A stretch of DNA of 34,102 bases from Candidatus Omnitrophota bacterium (GTDB lineage Bacteria > Omnitrophota > Gorgyraeia > VGKN01). The DNA is taken from assembly GCA_020052955.1 (NCBI GenBank), contig JAGVOB010000097.1:1-34102 (forward strand). The letters run 5' to 3'. Positions 26,311 through 34,102 of the stretch are shown here, one piece after another. The notes under the pieces were generated by a model. The model worked only from the letters and a program-made list of their open reading frames with translations, was not told where the DNA came from and made no database searches. Numbering within the stretch: the stretch's first letter is position 1; each line of letters starts with the position of its first letter. A program made the translations under genes and the position numbers.

Positions 26311-28983
26311 TTAAATCGTCGGATATTGTAACGTTGATGCGGTATCCAGATTAATCATGCCTAACTGTCTACAGTTAATACAGATATTACCAGTTTTATT
26401 ATTATAAATTCTCTTATTTGCTATATATTTCCTTGCAGTATGGTATTTTTCATTATTCCAAATATCCTTAAACGGCTGCTCTAATATGTTTCCAAAGTCA
26501 TCTTTCTCGTCCTCAACGGAACAGCAGGCTGAAATAGAGCCGTTTGAATTAACGGTTAACGCCTCCCAGGGCCAATTACAAAAAATTTCCTTGGATGGCT
26601 TAAAATATTCTGATGTAAATTCGTTTTCTATCACTGTCTTTTTGTAATTACTATACTCTTCATTTAAAGGGATCCACTCTTTATTTCCTATAAAAGCCTT
26701 CGTGATACCTACTGCATCCACGCCAATAGCCTTGCCCAATTCTTTAACGTTTTCTATCTCATGCTCATTATGCCTAAATACCAAAAATTGCCACGTTATA
26801 TGGGGGTTTTTCTTGCCAAGCTTTCTTTTTTTATCAATTAACATCTTTAGATTGTTAATAGCCTTACTGAAATCCCCTCCAACTCTATATTTAGAATACG
26901 TTTCTGGACTTGCTCCGTCAATCGAAACTATAAGCCTATCCAGCCCCGAAAGAACCAATCTTTCGGCATCTTCCTCACAAAACTCGTTTAAATTCGTATC
27001 AATCTTTGTATCCGCATTAAATTTCTTTGCATAAGTAATCATATCAAACAATTCTTTATTCAAAAAAGGTTCTCCCCAATTACAAAAATCTATATGAATA
27101 AGATAGCGCCCCAATTCATCCATTATCTTTTTGAAATCCTTAAAGGATAAAACCCTTTGTGGGCGCGAATTCCTTTGTTGGCCGGTTGGACAAAAGGGGC
27201 ATCTTAGATTACATATATTGGCAGGGTCTACGGTTAGCCAGTACGGGTAACCAAATACAGAACTGTTCCTTTTGTCAAGTTGGACGTTTATTATCATATA
27301 ATTAAGCAGCTTTTCCCAAAACCTTCTTTTAGACAGATTATCAATCATAAATTTCTGTAACTCGCCAAACTCATAATCAAATTTCGTACATAAGGATTCA
27401 TAAATATTTTCTGCTTCAGGGACGGATATTTTGTTTGAATACTCTAATTCTTTTACTGAGTTAATGGTTTTCTCTAGCGCCCCTATATTAAGGGGCAGAA
27501 ATTCGGTTGACAGGCAGGCCTTATGATAATCTTTTTTATAATTATAATAATCGTTCAGTAATACCCATTTGTCCGGTTTGTGCCTTAAAACTCCCGATGC
27601 CTCGGGAAGGCCTAAAGACAGGGCAAGGTAGCAAAACTCTTCATACCGCCTGAATCTCTCCGGATAGGTATTGACATTGTTGGCCTCCCAAAACAAAGAA
27701 TTATCTATATGTTTTATCTCGAACTCGCTGGAATTGCAGTAGAGATACGTTCCCTTGTCAATAACACAAAAAGACTGGCTAGCTAACACAGAATCCATAT
27801 TTTCTCTATTTCTTGTTAAAAACTTTAATGTTTCCTGAAAATCATCTTCAGTTTCAGATGGTATACCAAACATAAAATTTGCCTGTATCTCTATTCCCGC
27901 TTCACGCGTGTCCTTTAATACCCTCTCGGCATCGCTTATCTTAAAACGCTTGTTCATGCTGTTTATAACTCTCTGTGAACCGCTCTCTATGCCGTAACCA
28001 AGCCAGGTACAGCCGGCTCGTTTCATTTTTCCCAATAACTCTTTTGTCATCTCCGGACGTATTACAGCCTGACCTGCCCATTTTATTTTTATATTGTTCT
28101 CTATTATTAAATCACAGAACCTGGATATTGCCTTTATATCCCCGTTTAAAAGCGACCCTATAAAATAGAAATAATAAACTTTTGGGAAATTAGTAACCTG
28201 ATGCAGGATTTCTGCGAACATTCGCTCTCCGCTCATCGAGCGGAATTTCTTCCAATATTGCCACTCACTGCAAAAATGACATCTCATAAAACAGCCTCTG
28301 CTATCAAAAATCTCAAGGCGATGAGGCTCTCTATAAAGGCCTGCTTCAATATCTTCTTTAAAGTCGGAATAATCCGGGAATGGCAAGGCATCCAGATATC
28401 TCACAACCTCTCTCTCTCCGCAATCGATAATATCTCCGTTTTTACGCACGAGAAGCCCTTTGCAGGAATCCAGTTCTTTCTTAGAGTCTAATATTTTCAC
28501 TATCTCAAGTATCGTAAAATCTCCCTCGCCCAATGCTACAGCATCTATAAATTCATTTCTTGCTATATCAAAACCTCTTAATTCTCTCGAGCAGTATGGC
28601 CCCCCAAAGATTATAATCCTGTTTTTATCGAGTTCTTTTATTCTCCTGGCAACCTCTAGGCTGATTAGAAAGGAGCTAAAATGAACGGTAAAACCTATAA
28701 TCTTTGCATCTGTCTCTAAAATTTTGTTTATTTGTCCAGAAATAATTTCTTCATTTACCTTAACAAAGTCTGATATTGATTCCGTATCTGTCCAAAAAGA
28801 ATAGAAATCCTTATCATCCCACATCTTCCTGTATTCCATAGGACTTAAATGATATAGCTTGTTGTTTATATCAAAACAAAAAGCAGTATGGCCATCGCTC
28901 CTAAGCAAAGCGGAAAGCAGGGCCATGGCGTAGGGGGGGCAATCCCTTCCCCATGCGGGACACTGGACAAAAGCAACTTTCAT
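26311..28983 (-). CDS. B12-binding-like/class B radical SAM fused to a radical SAM/SPASM domain
   Basis: 890 aa; MKVAFVQCPAWGRDCPPYAMALLSALLRSDGHTAFCFDIN ... IIIFGGPYCS ... DSRGCFMRCHFCSEWQYWKKFRSMSGERMF ... FMFGIPSETEDDF; then ANICNLRCPFCPTGQQRNSRPQRVLSFKDFKKIM ... DFCNWGEPFLNKELF ... VSIDGASPETYSKYRVGGDFSKAINNL ... CNWPWEALTVNSNGSISACCSVEDEKDDFGNILEQPFKDIWNNEK. Confidence 0.92.
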   Translation of the reverse strand: MKVAFVQCPAWGRDCPPYAMALLSALLRSDGHTAFCFDINNKLYHLSPMEYRKMWDDKDFYSFWTDTESISDFVKVNEEIISGQINKILETDAKIIGFTVHFSSFLISLEVARRIKELDKNRIIIFGGPYCSRELRGFDIARNEFIDAVALGEGDFTILEIVKILDSKKELDSCKGLLVRKNGDIIDCGEREVVRYLDALPFPDYSDFKEDIEAGLYREPHRLEIFDSRGCFMRCHFCSEWQYWKKFRSMSGERMFAEILHQVTNFPKVYYFYFIGSLLNGDIKAISRFCDLIIENNIKIKWAGQAVIRPEMTKELLGKMKRAGCTWLGYGIESGSQRVINSMNKRFKISDAERVLKDTREAGIEIQANFMFGIPSETEDDFQETLKFLTRNRENMDSVLASQSFCVIDKGTYLYCNSSEFEIKHIDNSLFWEANNVNTYPERFRRYEEFCYLALSLGLPEASGVLRHKPDKWVLLNDYYNYKKDYHKACLSTEFLPLNIGALEKTINSVKELEYSNKISVPEAENIYESLCTKFDYEFGELQKFMIDNLSKRRFWEKLLNYMIINVQLDKRNSSVFGYPYWLTVDPANICNLRCPFCPTGQQRNSRPQRVLSFKDFKKIMDELGRYLIHIDFCNWGEPFLNKELFDMITYAKKFNADTKIDTNLNEFCEEDAERLVLSGLDRLIVSIDGASPETYSKYRVGGDFSKAINNLKMLIDKKRKLGKKNPHITWQFLVFRHNEHEIENVKELGKAIGVDAVGITKAFIGNKEWIPLNEEYSNYKKTVIENEFTSEYFKPSKEIFCNWPWEALTVNSNGSISACCSVEDEKDDFGNILEQPFKDIWNNEKYHTARKYIANKRIYNNKTGNICINCRQLGMINLDTASTLQYPTI

Positions 28984-29030
28984 TTTCGCCGTTATTAGTA
29001 GTTATTTATTTAAATAATTAGGTAGGCTTA

Positions 29031-32000
29031 TTATCTTTCTAATATATGGCCGCTACCGTAATACTTCAGATCTTCCAAAGAAATTCCATAGCGCTTCAGA
29101 GAAATCATATTAACGTGTGAGCGTATATTGTTTACATTTCCTGCATTTAGCTTATAGCAGTTCTTACAGGTACCGTTTGAATCTTTATCAAGTTGCGAAC
29201 GCCGTAAATATTGATACGCGGGTCCGTTCCAAATTTCTTCAAAATCTTTTTGATTTAAATACCCTATATGCCCTTCCGCAAAACAACACGGCAAAACAGA
29301 GCCCTGAGTCTCAACATAGAAATATTTCCACGGATCCGAACAAATATTTTTTCCGTTCCCTTTAGACTTCCCGTTAAACTTCGGGGGAATCTGCAATCGT
29401 AGCTTATGCTTCTTTGCAATATCTTCTGCCTCCATAATCATCTCATTAACTCTAGTTTGTTTATAAAAACATGAGAGCTCAAAATGATTGGGTTTATATA
29501 TAGTCATATAGTTACAGATTACTTCATCAACGCCTAGTTTTACCGCAAATCTTACAAAATTCGGCAAATCATTGATATTTATCGAATTCATAACGAAAAT
29601 CAAGCTTATCCCGGGCATAGTATTATCCGGCCTTATAGATACTAAATTTTCTATATTCTTGACAACCTTATCAAATACATCCATGCCAGTTAATAATTTA
29701 TGCAAACTTCCGTTTGAGGCATGCAATGAGAATTGTATATTATATCTGCTTTTTGATAACCTCTCTGAAACAACGACGTTTAAGGGGATGCCGTTCGTAG
29801 TAACAATTTTGTTAACATACGACAATGATTTGTTCAAATAATCCAAAAAAATCAGAATATCCGGCATTAAAAGCAACTCGCCATAGCCGCATAAATTCAA
29901 AGCCCTAGCATAAGGCAAAACTTTACCCAGCTTCTTTTCAAAAAACTTTTGATAGATATTTAGATCAAAATGAGGGTAATTCCCATCAAGGCAGAATATG
30001 CACTTAGCATTGCATTCATAATGGGCTCCGATACCTATTATCTGAGGTCCTGAGTTTAAGATAATCTTTTTTTGGATAAATTCTGTCTCATTGGCATCTA
30101 TATTGGCCTGCTGTATCTTGTTATTATCCAAACTATCTTTTGTGTCTTTACTAATAAGAATGGTGGGCCATTCTTCCTTTTTAAATATCTCATCTATCAC
30201 GGGAAAGACTATGCAGACAAGCCAGCAATGGCATTTCGCTTCTTTAATAGCATCTCTTGTAAACCTTGCCTCTTTTGACATCCAAAGCTGATCAAAATTC
30301 TTTTTGCGTATATTTCCTATTGTTTTTTCCTTTAAAATAGGGCAAAAAGAAAGGTTCCCGAAGGGATCAAGCATTGCAAACCTAGAGCCGGCGATACACT
30401 TTTTAAAATATCTCCTTTGATTTTTTTGATATTGAATTATATTTGACCAGAAATACAGCTTTGAAAAAAGACCATCACCGCAATATCCCTCTTTAGCATT
30501 ATGCAGTATCTTTTCGATATCCTGTTCTTTTGTAATCTCGCCTAAAATAGCATACACACCTTTTTCAGCCTTTTTAAAATGGTTCTTTCCCCATATAATC
30601 TTCTTTCTTGCCTTTTTAGGAATAGCAAACTGTGCAAAAAAGTTTATACCATTGCCATCGGCAAATTTCTTTGCCTGAATCATTTGTCCTGCATTATACG
30701 GGGTAAGGGTAAAAGTTAACGAAAGATCAACTCTTGGCAATTCTTCTTTGCATCTGGCAATAGTCTCCTTTAAAGAAGAAAATGCCTTTTTTCTCCCTCT
30801 GATTCTATCGTGAGTTTTTTCTATGCCATCCAGCGAACTGCCCAGAGATATTGACTTAGGATTGCATTTTTCTATAATTTGTTTTGTCTTTTTTATAATC
30901 TCTCCGGTATTTAAACCATTTGTCAATATGCCTATGGAAGCTTGCGGCAAATGTTTAACTATAACATTGCATATATCGACAATATCTTTTCTTAAGAACG
31001 GTTCTCCTCCGGATAATACAACATTATTAACTCTTTTTAGGTAAGAAGAGTTTTCTAATAGATTTTCGATCTCTTCAACGGTAAGCTCTTTGGTTAAATC
31101 AGCTGTTCTTTTCTCATAATCCCATATATCGCACATAATACATCTACTATTACAATTATAGGTCAGCTCAATATGAAGTTCTTCAGGGCCTTCTTCAGGG
31201 CCCTGCAACTCAACTATCTTCAGCCGTTCATCTACAATTTTATTAACCTCTTCAGAGATTTTACCTAAGGACAGATTTCTCACGGTATAATGCCTTGATG
31301 GATTTGATATAATATTCAAATATAGCTCGTCTAATTTATTCGCTATATCTTTCCAGTCATATTTGTACTCTATCAACCTTCGTGCATTTTGTGCAAGCCT
31401 AAGGGATAGTTCATCATCATTTATAACATTTATTACCTTATCGGCAAATTCTTTGGGGTTATTAGCGATTAATATTTCCCTGTCAACTTTGGCGTCAATG
31501 CCCATTGCTCCATTTTGGGTAGCGACAACGGGCACCCCGCAGGCCATAGCTTCTAAAACCTTACCTTTTATCCCAGCGCTTTTTCGAATCGGGCTGACAA
31601 AAACTCTGGCATCTCTTAGGTAAGGGCGAACGTCGTCAACTGTTCCTATAATCCTGATTCCCTCGTTCCCGGATAAGGATTTAACTGCTTCGGTTGGTTC
31701 GGAACCGACAATTAAGAATTCGGCATCTTGGACTTTTTGCCTTATAAGCGGAAATATTTCTTTAACAAAGTAAATAACCGCATCTTCATTTGGGTAATGC
31801 TTATAATGCCCTATAAAAATTATCTTTTTTGATCCCCCTTTGGTATGGTTGAAAGAGAAGAAATCCACATCCACAGCGGTCTGTATCAGTTTGAAGTTAA
31901 TATCCGGATATAGACTTGTTAATAATCCGCGGTCTTGTCTGGACAGGACGATAACATTATGCAACTTCGTATACGCGTTTTTGTGAAAAGCAATTCGTTT

Positions 32001-34102
32001 TAAATATTCAAACAGATTACCCGATAGATCATAATTGTCATATTTATAATAGGATTTATCAAAAGATAAAATACTAATGTCATGTTCGGTATAAACAACA
32101 GGCGCAACCCCAATAGAATCTAGTAGATACAGCAATTCGTTCGACTCTATCTGGATAATATCAAGAGGCAAGGCTTCCTGAATCTCTTTAAACCTCTCTA
32201 TCAAATCTCTGCTATATGCATATTTATAGGTAGTTGGAAACAACGCATCCGGCAAGCTGGGTCTATATTTATAAACCGTAAATACCTCTTTAAAGACTTC
32301 TTTTAATTTCGGTATATAATCAAATTCCATCCTGTTATGTGCCAGTGTTAATAAATAGATATTATATTTATGCTTAAGGAGTTTTGCTAAATTATAAATT
32401 CTGATACTCCCTCCCCGGTTAAGGGGATAAGGCATAAACAAGCTTACAATTAGTATGTTTTTTTTGTCGCTACCTTCGGAATGTCTAAATCCATTTTTTC
32501 TAAAATTTTCGTAATAATTCATGCAATGATTAAATACCGTTTTATCATCGCGTACAATATATCTTCTCTCGTTAAACCTATGTGATAGGATAACTGGCAG
32601 CAGATTTAACGCCCAGAGAAATCCCTTCAGGAAAGAAAAACCACTTTTTTGTAAATTTTCAGGCAACAGATTAAAATGTCTTTTCAATAAGTCCCAATCA
32701 GTTATGTTTTTCCAAGTAAACGATATTTCGTTCTTTATCTCCTTGTGCCTTTCGTATGTTAAAGTGGCTTTGCCTTTGTGATACATAATACTATTCGGCT
32801 CATATATAACTTTAAGACCTCTCTTCCATGCCCTGTAAGAGATATCTATATCTTCCCAGCAATTTGGCTTATAGATTTCATCAAAACCTCCAAGCCATAT
32901 AAAATCTTTCTTTCTGAAAACCATAGCGCCACCTATGGCAAACATTGTAGGAGAAGATATATATATCTTTTCGCCTTCCGGCGTATCCGCTTCATTCCAT
33001 AAACTTATATAGCCATTTTTAAAATAGCCTATATGCATTCCCCAAAGAAAAGTTTTCCTATCCCAGCCATATAGCTTGGGTGTTACGGCAAATACATTTT
33101 CATCTTTAAAATAGTTTTTTACGGGTCCCAGAAAGCCATCCGTTACAATGATATCGTTATTGATTAACACGATAAGCTCATTTTGCGCTTCTTTAATTCC
33201 TCTATTGCAGGTAAAACCAAAACCCATATTTCGTTTGTTCCGGATTATCCTAACATGAGGAAAATTTTCTTTGACATACTCGAATGTCCCATCGGTGCTT
33301 CCATCATCTACAACTAAAACCTCATCTTCTCCTTCTCTGAATTCTTTTATAGCCATGATTGAATTCAGGCATTCTTTCAGTAAGCTTAACCCCTGCCAAC
33401 TGGGAATAACGACACTTACTTTTAAATTATCAAATTGCACAACCTCCCTGTTTGAAACCTTATTTTTCAAAAATGGCCTTAAAACCCTCCAAAGAAAACC
33501 TTCAAGTATAAATACAATGCCTATAAAAAAAAATATCAAAGTGAAGCTTATAATTGCCAAAAACAAAATACATTTAGAAATTACTTTTTTTATCATCTTC
33601 GCCTTAATTTTAAGCTGCCACAAAACTGTCCATAAGGGCCTTAATAAATATTTAAAACCTTCGGAATTATATATCCCGCCAAGTTCTTTGATTTTGCTAT
33701 CAAGTTCGCATTTAACATTACTTAATTCTTCCAATTTCTCCTTGATAAAAATGTTTTTAGCTGTAAGATTATTATTTAGATTTATAATTTCTTCCTTATG
33801 TGCTTCAAGTTGCCGGTCCTTTTCTATTAGATGGGCATCCTTTAATAAAACTTCATCAATTCTTTGTTTAAGCTGGTTGGATAAATTTATGATCTCTTTC
33901 TTATGTGTTTCAAGTTGCCGGTCCTTTTGGGCGATTTGAGAGTCTTTTGCCTTAATATCGTCAATGCTCTCCTTTAGCTGCTCGAAAAGGCTGGTGAGCT
34001 CCTCTCTCAAATAGCCTGCCTCCTGGTCTCTCTCTATAAGCTGGCCGTCCTTTATCAAAAGTTCGTCTGTTTTTTCCTCAAGCTGGTTGGATAAATTTAT
34101 GA
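29031..34102 (-). CDS. Coiled-coil - transmembrane - GT2 glycosyltransferase - GT4 glycosyltransferase - radical SAM/SPASM - radical SAM/SPASM protein, 5'-truncated by the right window edge
   Basis: Heptad-like repeats (NLSNQLKQRIDEVLLKDAHLIEKDRQLEAHKEEII); TM (CILFLAIISFTLIFFFIGIVFILEGFLW); GT2 (VSVVIPSWQGLSLLKECLNSIM ... VVDDGSTDGTFEYV ... LINNDI ... GGFDEIYKPNCWEDIDISYRAWKRG); GT4 (ILIVSLFMPYPLNRGGSIRIYNLAKLL ... IIFIGHYKHYPNEDAVIYF ... AGIKGKVLEAMACGVPVVATQNG); rSAM1 (LTYNCNSRCIMCDIWDYEKR ... SGGEPFLRKDI ... CHCWLVC); rSAM2 (HYECNAKCIFCLDGNYPHFD ... CGYGELLLMPD ... SLHASNGSLHKLL ... SVLPCCFAEGHIG). The track's Met at 34058 is a TTG, and 14 further in-frame sense codons run to the edge (I N L S N Q L E E K T D E L), so the true start is upstream of the window. 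Confidence 0.92.
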   Translation of the reverse strand, partial: INLSNQLEEKTDELLIKDGQLIERDQEAGYLREELTSLFEQLKESIDDIKAKDSQIAQKDRQLETHKKEIINLSNQLKQRIDEVLLKDAHLIEKDRQLEAHKEEIINLNNNLTAKNIFIKEKLEELSNVKCELDSKIKELGGIYNSEGFKYLLRPLWTVLWQLKIKAKMIKKVISKCILFLAIISFTLIFFFIGIVFILEGFLWRVLRPFLKNKVSNREVVQFDNLKVSVVIPSWQGLSLLKECLNSIMAIKEFREGEDEVLVVDDGSTDGTFEYVKENFPHVRIIRNKRNMGFGFTCNRGIKEAQNELIVLINNDIIVTDGFLGPVKNYFKDENVFAVTPKLYGWDRKTFLWGMHIGYFKNGYISLWNEADTPEGEKIYISSPTMFAIGGAMVFRKKDFIWLGGFDEIYKPNCWEDIDISYRAWKRGLKVIYEPNSIMYHKGKATLTYERHKEIKNEISFTWKNITDWDLLKRHFNLLPENLQKSGFSFLKGFLWALNLLPVILSHRFNERRYIVRDDKTVFNHCMNYYENFRKNGFRHSEGSDKKNILIVSLFMPYPLNRGGSIRIYNLAKLLKHKYNIYLLTLAHNRMEFDYIPKLKEVFKEVFTVYKYRPSLPDALFPTTYKYAYSRDLIERFKEIQEALPLDIIQIESNELLYLLDSIGVAPVVYTEHDISILSFDKSYYKYDNYDLSGNLFEYLKRIAFHKNAYTKLHNVIVLSRQDRGLLTSLYPDINFKLIQTAVDVDFFSFNHTKGGSKKIIFIGHYKHYPNEDAVIYFVKEIFPLIRQKVQDAEFLIVGSEPTEAVKSLSGNEGIRIIGTVDDVRPYLRDARVFVSPIRKSAGIKGKVLEAMACGVPVVATQNGAMGIDAKVDREILIANNPKEFADKVINVINDDELSLRLAQNARRLIEYKYDWKDIANKLDELYLNIISNPSRHYTVRNLSLGKISEEVNKIVDERLKIVELQGPEEGPEELHIELTYNCNSRCIMCDIWDYEKRTADLTKELTVEEIENLLENSSYLKRVNNVVLSGGEPFLRKDIVDICNVIVKHLPQASIGILTNGLNTGEIIKKTKQIIEKCNPKSISLGSSLDGIEKTHDRIRGRKKAFSSLKETIARCKEELPRVDLSLTFTLTPYNAGQMIQAKKFADGNGINFFAQFAIPKKARKKIIWGKNHFKKAEKGVYAILGEITKEQDIEKILHNAKEGYCGDGLFSKLYFWSNIIQYQKNQRRYFKKCIAGSRFAMLDPFGNLSFCPILKEKTIGNIRKKNFDQLWMSKEARFTRDAIKEAKCHCWLVCIVFPVIDEIFKKEEWPTILISKDTKDSLDNNKIQQANIDANETEFIQKKIILNSGPQIIGIGAHYECNAKCIFCLDGNYPHFDLNIYQKFFEKKLGKVLPYARALNLCGYGELLLMPDILIFLDYLNKSLSYVNKIVTTNGIPLNVVVSERLSKSRYNIQFSLHASNGSLHKLLTGMDVFDKVVKNIENLVSIRPDNTMPGISLIFVMNSININDLPNFVRFAVKLGVDEVICNYMTIYKPNHFELSCFYKQTRVNEMIMEAEDIAKKHKLRLQIPPKFNGKSKGNGKNICSDPWKYFYVETQGSVLPCCFAEGHIGYLNQKDFEEIWNGPAYQYLRRSQLDKDSNGTCKNCYKLNAGNVNNIRSHVNMISLKRYGISLEDLKYYGSGHILER
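33795..34102 (-). repeat. 105-bp (35-aa, five-heptad) tandem repeats encoding the coiled coil, continuing past the right edge
   Basis: Exact 22-nt string agctggttggataaatttatga at 33871-33892 and 34081-34102 (spacing 210 = 2 x 105), with a diverged copy (agctgctcgaaaaggctggtga) starting at 33976. cttatgtg(c/t)ttcaagttgccggtcctttt starts at 33795 and 33900 (spacing 105). Protein units: NLSNQLEEKTDELLIKDGQLIERDQEAGYLREELT / SLFEQLKESIDDIKAKDSQIAQKDRQLETHKKEII / NLSNQLKQRIDEVLLKDAHLIEKDRQLEAHKEEII. Confidence 0.88.

Noticed and set aside
33271-33939. 222-aa plus-strand ORF
   Set aside because: Lies antisense to the coiled coil/TM/GT2 region of the 29031..34102 gene; Ser/Leu/Phe-rich composition typical of antisense readthrough and no recognisable domain.
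1-34102. tRNA or rRNA genes
   Set aside because: No tRNA-like cloverleaf or rRNA conserved strings noticed; the window is almost fully covered by coding sequence.

Overview
The window is almost entirely one co-directional minus-strand block (transcription runs from about 34.1 kb toward 1) of 19 consecutive genes. Every gene carries at least one radical SAM (rSAM) domain. I count 25 CxxxCxxC rSAM triads in about 34 kb. Three zones are visible in transcription order. (i) Three or four very large multidomain proteins come first: a coiled-coil/TM/GT2/GT4/rSAM-SPASM/rSAM-SPASM protein that is cut by the window edge, two B12-binding-like rSAM fusions, and a protein with three rSAM modules. (ii) Next is a set of single-module 'family B' rSAM proteins (CNYRCPYC ... 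GGEP..YP.F ... FHP.F ... C.AGQ.YA...DG.V.RC ... CPC). (iii) Last is a tandem array of ten 'family A' rSAM/SPASM paralogues (CNxxCxMC ... W(D/E)IP ... FPYLE..WQGGE ... C..PW ... CxC ... GN ... W ... C..xC), about half of them with an N-terminal TPR block. No precursor peptide, RRE domain, transporter, regulator, RNA gene, CRISPR array or mobile element is recognisable. Two long partial genes are missed or mis-started in the ORF track: 1..2254, open at the left edge, and the gene at 29031..34102, open at the right edge. One paralogue (2355..3510) appears split by a one-base frameshift. The substrate and function of the array are not readable from the sequence. The arrangement looks like a multi-enzyme radical-chemistry locus and is the main finding.
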